Source: Streptomyces sp. NBC_00654
Lineage (GTDB): Bacteria > Actinomycetota > Actinomycetes > Streptomycetales > Streptomycetaceae
Reading direction: 5' to 3'
Assembly (NCBI RefSeq): GCF_026341775.1
Contig: NZ_JAPEOB010000001.1
Coordinates: 434,001 to 498,000 of the forward strand
DNA length: 64,000 nt
Positions within the stretch are counted from its first letter, which is position 1, and each line of letters begins with the position of its first letter. The translations under genes were made by a program, and so were the position numbers. Under the pieces are notes generated by a model that did not search any database, had not been told where the DNA came from, and worked only from the letters and a program-made list of their open reading frames with translations. Positions 1 to 7,700 of the stretch are shown one piece after another.

Positions 1-1
1 C

Positions 2-718
2 ATCCCGGCCGGGGCGTACGCCGGGGCCCTCGCCGGCTGGCGCGCCGCCTTCGTCGCGGCCGCCGCCCTGGCACTCCTCGTACTGGTCGCGCTGGCCGTC
101 CTCCTGCCGCCGCTGCCCGCGGAGCGGCCCGCGCCGCTGGGCGACGTGCTGCGGCTGCTCGGCAACGCCCGTATCCGCACCGGCCTGGCCGTCGTCGTCC
201 TCCTGGTCACCGGCCACTTCGCCGCGTACACCTACGTCCGGCCGGTCCTGGAGGACGTCTCCGGGGCGGGCGAGGGCCTGATCGGCACGCTGCTCCTGGT
301 CTACGGAGCCGCGGGTGTCGCCGGGAACTTCCTCGCGGGCGCCGGTGCCGCCCGCTCCCCCCGCAGGACCCTCCTGGTGATCGCCACGGCCCTGACGCTC
401 ACTGTCGTCCTTCTCCCGGCGCTGGGCGGATCACTCCTGGCAGCAGGCGCGCTGATGGCCGTGTGGGGCCTCACCTACGGCGGGGTCTCGGTGAGCACCC
501 AGACCTGGATCCTGGCCGCGTCCCCCGAAGCCCGCGAGGGCGCGTCCTCCCTGTTCGTCGGGGCGTTCAACGGCGCCATCGCCCTGGGCGCGCTGCTGGG
601 CGGCCTGGTGGCGGACGGTATCGGCACCACGGCGGTGATGTGGCTGGGGGCGGCCCTGGCGGCCGGAGCGGCGGTGACGACGGCGACGGGCCGGGCGCCG
701 GCGGGTACGAGGCGCTGA
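2..718 (+). CDS. MFS transporter, C-terminal part (5' end outside window)
   Basis: The frame is open from base 2 and ends at 718, giving about 238 residues of the C-terminal half of a major facilitator. The translation is a run of six or so hydrophobic helices rich in Gly, Ala, Leu and Val, with the short cytoplasmic loop GAARSPRRTLL between helices and a GGLVADGIG stretch near the end, as in AraJ/purine-efflux type MFS exporters. An ATG at 146 is internal, because the same frame upstream encodes another helix. Substrate cannot be told. The C-terminus is followed by a 9-bp repeat array. Confidence 0.85.
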   Translation: MPAGAYAGALAGWRAAFVAAAALALLVLVALAVLLPPLPAERPAPLGDVLRLLGNARIRTGLAVVVLLVTGHFAAYTYVRPVLEDVSGAGEGLIGTLLLVYGAAGVAGNFLAGAGAARSPRRTLLVIATALTLTVVLLPALGGSLLAAGALMAVWGLTYGGVSVSTQTWILAASPEAREGASSLFVGAFNGAIALGALLGGLVADGIGTTAVMWLGAALAAGAAVTTATGRAPAGTRR

Positions 719-750
719 CGACGACGAGTCACGAGGCCACCTCCTCCCCC

Positions 751-840
751 GGACCACCAGGACCACCAGGACCACCAGGACCACCAGGACCACCAGGACC
801 GTCCGGGCCGTCCGGGCCGTCCGGGCCGTCCGGGCCGTCC
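751..840. repeat. 9-bp minisatellite, ten units
   Basis: Five copies of GGACCACCA are followed by GGACCGTCC and four copies of GGGCCGTCC, ten units in perfect 9-bp register. It lies between the stop of the MFS gene and the convergent lamin-tail gene. Read on the plus strand in frame 1 it would encode collagen-like Gly-Pro-Pro and Gly-Pro-Ser triplets, but that frame has no start or RBS of its own nearby. Confidence 0.9.
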
Positions 841-865
841 GGGGGAGGGGCTTCGGGCAGGGCGA

Positions 866-1723
866 TCAGGGGTTGCCGGCGCCGTAGCTGTAGTCGGAGA
901 CGACCGTGTCATCGGCGTCGCGGAGGTGGGCGGTGTCGCCCTTGTCATTCCAGAGGGGGCGTCCGCTGCCGTAGGTGAAGCCGCCCCACTCGGGGTGGAC
1001 TTCGTTGGTGTAGATGCGGATCCGCTGACCGGGCTGGAGCACGGTGGCCGGCGGGAAGGTGAAGTTCTGGCCGGGGTCGTCGGCGAAGAGGGTCCAGCCG
1101 GAGATGTCGGCGGATGCCGTGCCCTGGTTCACGATCTCGACGTACTCGTCCGCCTGAGTGCGCTTGACCTGACCCTTGGAGCGGACGTCGGCGATGACCA
1201 CGTCCGGCCTGCCCACGCGGGACAGCACCGCGACGATGTCGGCGCTGTTGGCACCGTTCTCCGGGCTGATGAACTTGTTGACGATCTGGCCGTTCTGCTT
1301 GAAGCCGGTGATCACGACGGCGTACTCCTCGCCGTCGATGGTCACGCTCTCCGGGGACACCCGAGTGGGCAGGTCGACCTCGTCGTCGGGGGTCGGGCCG
1401 TCATTGGGCGTCTCGAAGTGGTGGAAGCGGAAGCTGAATTGGCGGTCGGCGTCGTCCTCCTCGAACCGGATGCGTACCGCGAGATCGACATCGAACTGGT
1501 TGTTCGCCCCGCCCTGGATCGGGAAGTTCTGGTGGGTGAAGGTCCCCAGGGTGAATTCCGTGCCGCCGACCTTCACTTCGGTCGTGCCACCGGCGAACCG
1601 GTAACCGCTCTTGCCTCCGCCGACGGGAACACCCCAGGTGACGTTGTCGGTGGAGAGACCCGAGAGGTTGGGCGGGGCGGGGCTGACAGCCGTCCAGGTG
1701 CCGGACGCCGTGACTGTGGACAT
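866..1723 (-). CDS. Choice-of-anchor K plus lamin-tail domain protein
   Basis: 285 residues. I start it at the ATG at 1723 because GAGGGAGA lies a proper distance upstream; the open frame continues further without another good start. Residues 1-170 contain WGVPVGGGKSGYRFAG and a beta-rich stretch typical of choice-of-anchor K domains. Residues about 180-285 form a lamin-tail domain (EYVEIVNQGTASADISGWTL, then LQPGQRIRIYTNE), an Ig-like fold often found in bacterial surface or secreted proteins. No signal peptide is visible, so export is unclear. Function unknown; probably binding or structural. It converges on the MFS gene and seems to be monocistronic. Confidence 0.8.
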   Translation of the reverse strand: MSTVTASGTWTAVSPAPPNLSGLSTDNVTWGVPVGGGKSGYRFAGGTTEVKVGGTEFTLGTFTHQNFPIQGGANNQFDVDLAVRIRFEEDDADRQFSFRFHHFETPNDGPTPDDEVDLPTRVSPESVTIDGEEYAVVITGFKQNGQIVNKFISPENGANSADIVAVLSRVGRPDVVIADVRSKGQVKRTQADEYVEIVNQGTASADISGWTLFADDPGQNFTFPPATVLQPGQRIRIYTNEVHPEWGGFTYGSGRPLWNDKGDTAHLRDADDTVVSDYSYGAGNP

Positions 1724-2329
1724 GTGCAAGATCTCCCTCTTCGGCCGGGCGCTTCCGGCAGGGGTAACCGCCCTTGCTGCGAAAGCAGTTGATGGAGGCG
1801 GAGGTGCACCGAAACCCCAGTGCCAGTACACCTCCGCAGACCGTCTGCGAATCGTCTGCAGAGCCGCCTGCGAACTGTCTGCCGAACAGCGTCCGGGAAC
1901 CATCCCGCCGGCCACTTCGACGGACCGGCGTTCCCGCCAGGACACCGTGTCCGCCCTGCGAGGCACCGTAATCCGGTCATTTACGAGGTGGCCGCGACCG
2001 ACCGGAGCGGCACGGCCCCCTCCCGGCGACGAGGGCCCCACCGGGACACGACCGGTGTTCCGGTGCTCCGGAGCGGCAGGGGGCGGGTGAGGCCCGGGAC
2101 TTCTCGGGTCATTTCCCCACCGGGCAGCTATGGCCGGTAAAGCGCTCTCGGTCGAGTGATGACACGCGTCGGCGCGGATGGCGGGGGCGGGTGCGAGGAA
2201 GGCGGGTGCAAGGAAGCGGGGAGGCGCCTGACTGCGCCGGGGAACGGCGACAGCGAACCGGGTCCGCACCCAGGGCTGATGCCCCGCCCCGGGCACCCCC
2301 CGCTTCAGGCCGATGTTCCCGCCGACGGC
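1724..2329. other. Intergenic stretch, no convincing gene
   Basis: About 600 bases upstream of the lamin-tail gene. The open frames here are GC-rich shadows without RBS. Around 1847-1895 there are two imperfect copies of a 22-nt unit (CTGCGAATCGTCTGC... and CTGCGAACTGTCTGC...), which could be promoter-proximal regulatory repeats for the minus-strand gene. Nothing else is supported. Confidence 0.5.
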
Positions 2330-2438
2330 TAAGGGCTGTCGTCGTACTCCCTGGCGGGCGCACGCCGACAGCTACGGCACCTCGCCACCGCATCTGACGC
2401 CGCGCGCTGATCCGCCAGGGATTACGGGACAGCCCTTA
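2330..2438. repeat. MITE-like element, copy 1
   Basis: 109 bases bounded by inverted repeats of about 26 bp: the left end reads TAAGGGCTGTC...CTCCCTGGCGG and the right end is its near-complement CCGCCAGGGATTACGGGACAGCCCTTA. There is no coding capacity. The ends resemble those of IS5-family elements of Streptomyces, so it is probably a non-autonomous derivative. A second, internally shorter copy lies at 6695-6772. The right TIR supplies the stop codon of the neighbouring minus-strand gene. Confidence 0.8.
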
Positions 2439-2696
2439 CTCCGGGAAGACGCAGACCCACACGTGATCCGTGTGGAAGCAGAAGCCGTCGGAACGCGCTG
2501 TCGGCGCCGAGAAGGAGACAACGATCTTTGCGGACAACTCCACGTGATCGCTGTCGCCATCGCCGGAACGCAGCTTTTCCGTGGCGTCACGAAGAATTGC
2601 GGAGAGCAGGGCACGGCCGAAGTAGTCAGGTGTGCCGATCTCGTCGAGCACCTGACTGACTGCCGACTCCTGCTTGATCCGATCGGGTGAGGACAT
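2436..2696 (-). CDS. Small hypothetical protein, 3' end inside a MITE
   Basis: 86 residues starting at ATG 2696 with AGGGGTGAT upstream, so the start is well supported. The N-terminal half looks helical (VSQVLDEIGTPDYFGRALLSAI), and the C-terminal part is beta-like, ending FCFHTDHVWVCVFPE. No family recognised. The stop codon TAA is the terminal TTA of the adjacent inverted-repeat element, so the MITE may have cut off the original C-terminus, or the gene may simply end there. Isolated gene. Confidence 0.6.
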   Translation of the reverse strand: MSSPDRIKQESAVSQVLDEIGTPDYFGRALLSAILRDATEKLRSGDGDSDHVELSAKIVVSFSAPTARSDGFCFHTDHVWVCVFPE

Positions 2697-2905
2697 GACT
2701 GATCACCCCTCTACGAGAGAAGAGAAACGCTGTATGTCCAGCGTGTGGCACGGAGGACGGCCACGCATCTGGGGCCGGAGGTGACACAGGTACGTGGCCG
2801 CCCAGCGGATACGACGATGAATGGTTCGTTCCTTACGGCATGCGCGTCCATGCGCCGAGTGTCACGTTGGAACAAGGCAGAACGCGCGGCCATATTGGAG
2901 GAAAG

Positions 2906-3356
2906 ATGCTGCCGTATTCCACCCTCCCTGGGGGAATACCAGGAATCGAGCAACCGGGCCCTCGTTCCTTCGTGGAGCTACTTCAAAGAGTGCTTCGGCG
3001 GGAAGGAGTGTATGGCGGGCCTGTCAACGGAGGCTCCACGGCCGACACGGGCACAGCGGTCAAGAGTTTCCAGGCGGCGCGTGGACTTACCGCTGACGGT
3101 GTCGTAGGACCAGCGACGTGGGAAGCGCTCCCGGCGGAAGACCTGAGGCATACCCACCATCAGTGAGGGAGATACGGGCGGGGCCGTGGCGCTGCTTCAG
3201 CGGTGCCCGCGGCGACAGGGGTTCAATCCCGGACCCATAAGCGGCATCTTCGGCCCTGGGACTACCGTGGCGCTGAAGGAATTTCAGACCACGGGCGCGC
3301 CGGAGATTATCGTTGACGGAATCTGCGGGTCTCAGATGTGGCCTTTCACGGGCTGA
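2906..3356 (+). pseudogene. Decayed protein with two peptidoglycan-binding repeats
   Basis: Two PG_binding_1-type repeats lie in different frames. The first (about 2955-3130, frame 2) reads FVELLQRVLRREGVYGGPVN... then VKSFQAARGLTADGVVGPAT WEAL and soon hits a stop at 3164. The second (3147-3356, frame 0) reads ISEGDTGGAVALLQ...GFNPGPISGIFGPGT TVALKEFQ and ends at 3354-3356. In intact wall hydrolases the two follow each other in one frame, so a frameshift near 3140-3150 has split them. No catalytic domain remains upstream. Probably the remnant of an amidase, endolysin or spore-coat-like protein. Confidence 0.65.
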
Positions 3357-3752
3357 CAGCGGGGGAGCCCCACCGCCACTGTCCCCGGGTATGTACGGGG
3401 AGCGGGCGGGAGAATCGCAGCTGAGAACGGGAAGCCCGCCCGATTTCACTCGACCGGGTTTCCCGTTCCGTGCGTGTAGTTCGCTGCTTTGTCTGGATAT
3501 GAACGCAGAATGCTGCGAATGTGCAATTTGCTTGCTCTATCCCTGCCTCGTACGGTCCTCGTATCGAAAGTCTCGCCGACTTCTCCGGACGGCTGACTTC
3601 GTTGCTGAAAGCCGCGCGGAAGCGGGATGGCGCCTCTTGGATGTGGCTACATTTACCGTGCGGCGAAGGCGCGCGTAATGGGAAGTGGTCGGTCCCTTTC
3701 GTGGTAGAGTCTTGATGAATTCACAGGACGCCGCGATTAAAAGGGGAATGGC
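3357..3752. other. Intergenic stretch, promoter region of next gene
   Basis: About 400 bases between the decayed peptidoglycan-binding gene and the next GTG start. No open frame here has codon use or RBS that I would trust. The AAAAGGGGA just before 3753 is the ribosome binding site of the following gene. Confidence 0.5.
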
Positions 3753-4349
3753 GTGAATACCGAGAAGGTTACGGCTCGACGTCTTACGGCCGAAGAGATT
3801 TCAGGCTTGGGTCTCCAGGACGCCATCTTCGTCTCGGCAGGGATGGATGGCCTTCCTCTCGACTGCTATGCCCCGGCTTTCCTCACGGAGCCGGGCAAGA
3901 ATTTTGAGGGAGGGGCCTTCGTTGCGAGGACGGTGTTCGGTGAGGAGATTCACGTCCTCCCGGAAAACGCCGAAGAGGCCGGGATCTGGATCGCCGACAA
4001 GGCCGGGGAGGAAATCGAGGTTCTCCGGAGTGCCGGCGTCCTCCTGAACCTTGCCCTCTTCGTGCCCGGCGGGAACAAGGAATCCCTGGACGCGCTCTAC
4101 TCCGCCGCACGGGACGCGTTCGGCGCGGGGGTCGTGCAGCGCTGGAGCGAGGAAGCCGTCGCGGTGCCGGACGTCAAGGTCGACCTCTACGAGGAGCCGG
4201 CCCGGGGGCGGAAGAACAACAGCCAGAACCGCGACCGCCGTGCCCTGGACATCTACCCGACCCGAGTGCGGTTCCTGGAGCCCAGCGAGGGCTGGAAGTT
4301 CATCATCGAACCGCACAAGGAGATCGTCGACGACACACCGACGATCTGA
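3753..4349 (+). CDS. Hypothetical protein, 198 aa
   Basis: GTG start at 3753 preceded by AAAAGGGGA. The product is acidic and soluble, with no signal peptide or membrane segment. It has a central mixed region (ARTVFGEEIHVLPENAEEAG), an Arg/Asn-rich stretch near residue 155 (RGRKNNSQNRDRR) and a beta-like C-terminus (GWKFIIEPHKEIV). No family recognised. It is a single gene ending in a strong intrinsic terminator. GC is a little lower upstream than in neighbours, which fits an accessory gene. Confidence 0.6.
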   Translation: MNTEKVTARRLTAEEISGLGLQDAIFVSAGMDGLPLDCYAPAFLTEPGKNFEGGAFVARTVFGEEIHVLPENAEEAGIWIADKAGEEIEVLRSAGVLLNLALFVPGGNKESLDALYSAARDAFGAGVVQRWSEEAVAVPDVKVDLYEEPARGRKNNSQNRDRRALDIYPTRVRFLEPSEGWKFIIEPHKEIVDDTPTI

Positions 4350-4380
4350 CCTGATGGCAGGTTAGCCTCGGCCCTTCGCG

Positions 4381-4410
4381 GGAGCCCGTCAGCTTGCTGA
4401 CGGGCTCTTC
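4381..4410 (+). terminator. Intrinsic terminator
   Basis: Stem AGCCCGTCAGC / GCTGACGGGCT (4383-4393 with 4396-4406) with a tiny loop, followed by TCTTCT. It lies 30-60 bases after the stop of the 198-aa gene. Confidence 0.85.
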
Positions 4411-4576
4411 TCCGTTCGCGGGCGCCGCGCGGCCCTCATCTGTCCCGGGGCTCCGGTGATTGTCGCCGGTCCCCTGCGGATTCGTCCGCGATCGGTAACA
4501 GGGGGATCTTGTGCGGGCTTTCGTATGTCTTGATGAGGGCAGGGCATCGGCGGAGACAGCAAAGGGGCGGGCGGAC

Positions 4577-5338
4577 ATGGCGAAGCACAAGGGAAGGGGA
4601 TGGCACGGCAGGCTTCTCTCGGCGGCACTCGGGGTGACAGTGGTGGCCGCCGGATCCTCGGTGTGGACCGCGCAGGCCGAGCCCACCGGAGGCCGGCAGC
4701 CGGAAGCCCGTGTCTCGGCGCCGGACTCCCGGCCCGTGGCGGCGGACATCGCGCATGCCTCGGACCGCGGCAAGCGAGGCGTCAACATCACGATCGATGA
4801 CGGACCGGACCCGGCGTGGACGCCGCAGGTGTTGCAGCTGTTGAAGGACAGCGGTGTGAAGGCCACGTTCTGCATGGTGGGTACGCAGGCCCAGGCGTAC
4901 CCGGACCTGGTCAAGGAGGTCGTGGCGGACGGGCACCGACTGTGCAACCACACCGTCTCGCACGACACCGCCATGGACACCAAGTCCGAGGCCTATCAGT
5001 CCCAGCAGATCCTGGATGCCGAACGCATGATCACCAAGGCGTCCGGTGGCGTCCGGTCGCAGTACTACCGGGCCCCGGGAGGCGCCTTCACCCCGTACAG
5101 CCGCCAGCTCGCCGCGTCCCGGGGGATGCGGCCGCTGGGCTGGAACGTCGACACCAAGGACTTCGAGCGCCCCGGCGCGGACGCCATGGTCGCCACCGTC
5201 AAGAGAGAGATCTCCAACGGACCGACCATCCTCTTCCACGACGCGGGAGGCGAACGCTCCCAGACCCTGGCCGCTCTGCGCGAGATCCTGCCCTGGCTGA
5301 AGGAACAGGGGTACTCCTTCGGCTTCCCGGTCCGGTGA
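4577..5338 (+). CDS. Secreted polysaccharide deacetylase (NodB fold)
   Basis: I start at ATG 4577, giving 253 residues, because KGRGWHGRLLSAALG and the following hydrophobic stretch ending in AQA make a clear signal peptide; the frame extends upstream to a GTG at 4511. All NodB motifs are visible: TIDDGPD near residue 73 (the usual TFDDGP, Phe replaced by Ile), HTVSHD near 125, RAPGG near 164, DTKDFERPG, and HDAGG near the end. Members are metal-dependent hydrolases that remove N- or O-acetyl groups from chitin, peptidoglycan or xylan outside the cell. Substrate unknown. Three bases separate it from a convergent gene. Confidence 0.9.
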   Translation: MAKHKGRGWHGRLLSAALGVTVVAAGSSVWTAQAEPTGGRQPEARVSAPDSRPVAADIAHASDRGKRGVNITIDDGPDPAWTPQVLQLLKDSGVKATFCMVGTQAQAYPDLVKEVVADGHRLCNHTVSHDTAMDTKSEAYQSQQILDAERMITKASGGVRSQYYRAPGGAFTPYSRQLAASRGMRPLGWNVDTKDFERPGADAMVATVKREISNGPTILFHDAGGERSQTLAALREILPWLKEQGYSFGFPVR

Positions 5339-5341
5339 ACC

Positions 5342-5821
5342 TCATCGTGTCGTGATCGAATCGACCGCACCGAGGTCCCGGCGCATCACGTTGCGCAGCT
5401 CGATCACCGCCGCGTCGAACCTGTCCTCCAGGTCCCTGTAGGCCCGGCTGTCGGCCGTGGCCCCTTCCACCAGCAGGTCCCGCGTGTCCCTCAGAACCAC
5501 AAACGCGGTGCGCGCGGCGTCCACAACCTCTCGCGGCGCGATGATGGCCAACTGGTGGCGGATCTCGTACGCCCCAGGTGCCAGAAACAGCTCACGCACC
5601 CTCTGAGGGTGCTCCTCCACGGGGATGCTCATCCGCGCACACTCGTTGAGGGCCGTTCGTATCCGCGAGAGCGAGGCGGTGTAGTCGCCGTACATCTGCC
5701 TCCGCGTGTCGAGATTCTGGCCGGCCCGCTCCCTGCGCCACCTGAACCGATCGGTGAGCAGAGTCGAACCCACCCCGATCACCGCACCAAGTGCCGTGCT
5801 GACTGGGGATATCCACTCCAT
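5342..5821 (-). CDS. Hypothetical membrane-anchored protein, 159 aa
   Basis: Starts at ATG 5821. One N-terminal hydrophobic segment (VSTALGAVIGVGSTLLTD) is followed by a basic patch (RFRWRRER) and a long helical, probably coiled-coil, cytoplasmic part. The layout is the same as in the 161-aa protein encoded at 10254-10739: membrane anchor, Arg-rich junction, helical domain. No named family recognised. Its start lies 13 bases from the IS5-family element, so its promoter is now probably inside or disrupted by the IS. Confidence 0.6.
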   Translation of the reverse strand: MEWISPVSTALGAVIGVGSTLLTDRFRWRRERAGQNLDTRRQMYGDYTASLSRIRTALNECARMSIPVEEHPQRVRELFLAPGAYEIRHQLAIIAPREVVDAARTAFVVLRDTRDLLVEGATADSRAYRDLEDRFDAAVIELRNVMRRDLGAVDSITTR

Positions 5822-5834
5822 GCCAGGAGACTAA

Positions 5835-6691
5835 GAGGTCATCTCATTTGGCTGATTCGGTAGTCTGTTGGTCATGGTGGGGATCGTTGAGCGTCTGGTG
5901 CCGGACGAGTTGTGGGAGTTGTTCCAGCGGGTGGTGCCGGAGGCACCGTCGCGGCCTCAGGGTGGCGGTCGGCGTCGGCACGGCGACCGGGAAGTGCTGG
6001 CCGCAATCGTGTTCGTGGCCACGTCAGGCTGCACGTGGCAGCAGTTGCCTTCCGCGTCGTTCGGCCCGTCGGGAGCGACCGCCCATCGGCGCTTCTCGGA
6101 GTGGTCGAAGGCCCGGGTGTGGGCCAAGCTCCACCGTGTGGTCCTCGACGAGCTCGGTGCCCGCGGCGAGCTGGACTGGTCTCGTTGCGCGATCGACTCG
6201 GTGAACATGCGGGCCCTGAAAAGGGGGACCTGACGGGTCCGAATCCTGTCGACCGGGGCAAGTACGGGTCGAAGATCCACCTGATCACCGAGCGGACCGG
6301 TCTGCCCCTGTCTGTCGGAATCTCCGGAGCCAACGTCCACGACAGCCAGGCCCTGATCCCGCTCGTGAAGGGCATACCGCCTATCCGTTCCCGCCGCGGC
6401 CCCCGTCGACGCAGGCCCGCCAAGCTCCACGCCGACAAGGGATACGACTATCGCCACCTGCGGGAGTGGTTGTCCCAGCGGGGCATCCGGCACCGCATCG
6501 CCCGCAAGGGAATCGAGACCTCGCAGCGACTCGGCCGACACCGCTGGACCATCGAACGCACCATGGCCTGGCTCGCCGGCTGCCGCCGACTGCACCGCCG
6601 CTACGAACGCAAGGCCGCCCACTTCCTCGCGTTCACGAGCATCGCCTGCACCCTCATCTGCTACCGCAGACTCACCAAATGAGATGACGTC
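5835..6691 (+). mobile_element. IS5-family insertion sequence (IS427-like), 857 bp
   Basis: Terminal inverted repeats GAGGTCATCTCATTTGG (left) and the complement of GACGTCATCTCATTTGG (right) differ at one base. They are flanked by a TAA direct repeat at 5832-5834 and 6692-6694, a TNA-type target duplication typical of the IS427 group. Inside are two overlapping transposase frames. The right TSD runs straight into a MITE copy, so the IS inserted at, or immediately beside, that repeat. Confidence 0.9.
5874..6682 (+). CDS. IS5-family transposase, made by -1 frameshift
   Basis: The first frame (ATG 5874, or TTG 5868, to 6233) encodes the N-terminal DUF4096-like part: VPDELWELFQRVVP, then TSGCTWQQLP and the first catalytic Asp in CAIDSVNMRA. 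It stops just after CTGAAAAGGGGGACCTGA. The second frame continues with GPNPVDRGKYGSKIHL, then LHADKGYDYRHLR (second Asp) and IERTMAWLAGCRRL (the Glu) and ends at 6682. A -1 slip on the G run near 6225 joins both into one DDE transposase of about 265 residues, the usual arrangement in this group. Both TIRs and all motifs look intact, so it may still be active. Confidence 0.88.
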
Positions 6692-6694
6692 TAA

Positions 6695-6772
6695 AGGCTG
6701 TCTCGTATTCCTGGCGGGCGCGCGACGACAGCTACGCCGCACGCTGATCCGCCAGGGATTACGGGACAGCCT
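6695..6772. repeat. MITE-like element, copy 2 (internally deleted)
   Basis: Shares the ends AGGCTGTC...CCTGGCGG and CCGCCAGGGATTACGGGACAGCCT and the internal GACAGCTACG and CGCTGATCCGCC with copy 1, but lacks about 25 internal bases (the ACCTCGCCACCGCATCTG segment). It abuts the right end of the IS5-family element. Confidence 0.8.
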
Positions 6773-7002
6773 CGAGAACCTTCGCCCACTCGTCGTTCGG
6801 CCGGGTCGGCGCACTCGTTCCGACCGCTCCTCACCGCCGTTGCTCGCGCGCCATGGCATGACCACAGCCGGTGCGGCCCGCAGGCCGCCGCCTGGCAGAT
6901 GACGTGGGGATCAGGCTCCGTACCGGCGCCGTGCCGGCTGCATCCGCTTCGGGCGTGCTGGGTGTGCTGGGTGTACGGGGCGCTGGGGCACTGGCCCGCA
7001 CC

Positions 7003-7581
7003 TCACGTCCCCGGATGGTTCAGGGTGCGCACGAACTGCTCCGCGAGCTGCTCGGTGTCGATGTCGTCCGCGCTGTGCCCGGACAGGATGTGGAAGAACG
7101 GCGGGCCGATCAGGAGCGCGGTCGCCTGTTCGAGCGAGAGGGTGGTGCCGCTCGCCTTCCGCGCCGCCTCCACGACCTCTGCGGCGCTTTCCCCGAGGAT
7201 GTCGCGGGAGGCGAGCAGCGCGGCGACGTCCGCGTCGTGCTGGGCCTCCCCCATGAGGGCGCGGTAGGCCGCGCCCGCGTGGGAGCGGGACAAGAAGGCG
7301 ACGAGGGCGTCGAGATAAGCCTTGAGGTCCTTGCGGGGGTCGTCGCTGCCGGACACGGACAGTTCGTGCCGGGCGTCGATGGCGCTGGCCTCATAGAGGA
7401 CCTCCGCCTTGTTCGACCACCAGCGGTACACGGTCTGACGGCCCACGCCCGCCCGCTCGGCGATGCCCTTCATGGTCAGGGCCGCGTACCCGACTTCGAC
7501 CAGAAGGTCGTCGACGGCGTGCAGCACGGCGGCACGCGCGCTTTCACTGCGGGGCCGTCCGCGACCACTTCCATCCACCAT
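7003..7581 (-). CDS. TetR-family repressor of the adjacent efflux pump
   Basis: 192 residues from ATG 7581. The N-terminal HTH is clear: GIAERAGVGRQTVYRWWSNKA at about residues 40-60. The C-terminal helical domain contains ALMGEAQHDADVAALL and GPPFFHILSG, as in TetR_C_11-like regulators. It is divergent from the MFS pump gene with about 120 bases between starts, and an ATACGAG...CTCGTAT palindrome lies in that gap. This is the standard layout for a drug-responsive local repressor; the ligand is unknown. Confidence 0.88.
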   Translation of the reverse strand: MVDGSGRGRPRSESARAAVLHAVDDLLVEVGYAALTMKGIAERAGVGRQTVYRWWSNKAEVLYEASAIDARHELSVSGSDDPRKDLKAYLDALVAFLSRSHAGAAYRALMGEAQHDADVAALLASRDILGESAAEVVEAARKASGTTLSLEQATALLIGPPFFHILSGHSADDIDTEQLAEQFVRTLNHPGT

Positions 7582-7592
7582 GTTGCCACTCT

Positions 7593-7647
7593 ATACGAGG
7601 CACGGTGTCTCGTATGTGCTACCTTTACGGTGCACGGTGACTCGTAA
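7593..7647. promoter_or_regulatory. Probable TetR operators between divergent genes
   Basis: ATACGAG (7593-7599), nine bases, CTCGTAT (7609-7615) is a perfect inverted repeat. The sequence GGCACGGTGTCTCGTATG containing its right half is echoed at 7631-7648 as TGCACGGTGACTCGTAAG. Position between the repressor and pump starts suggests a primary site and a weaker half-site. Confidence 0.7.
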
Positions 7648-7700
7648 GTGGGTGTCCTGCCGTGCTCCGTGTACGGCAATCCCAGAAGGAATCGAGAGCG

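Noticed and set aside
463..978. Long plus-strand frame with collagen-like Gly-Pro-Pro repeats
   Set aside because: It begins inside the MFS gene in another frame, has no RBS, and its Arg/Cys-rich end is antisense to the lamin-tail gene.
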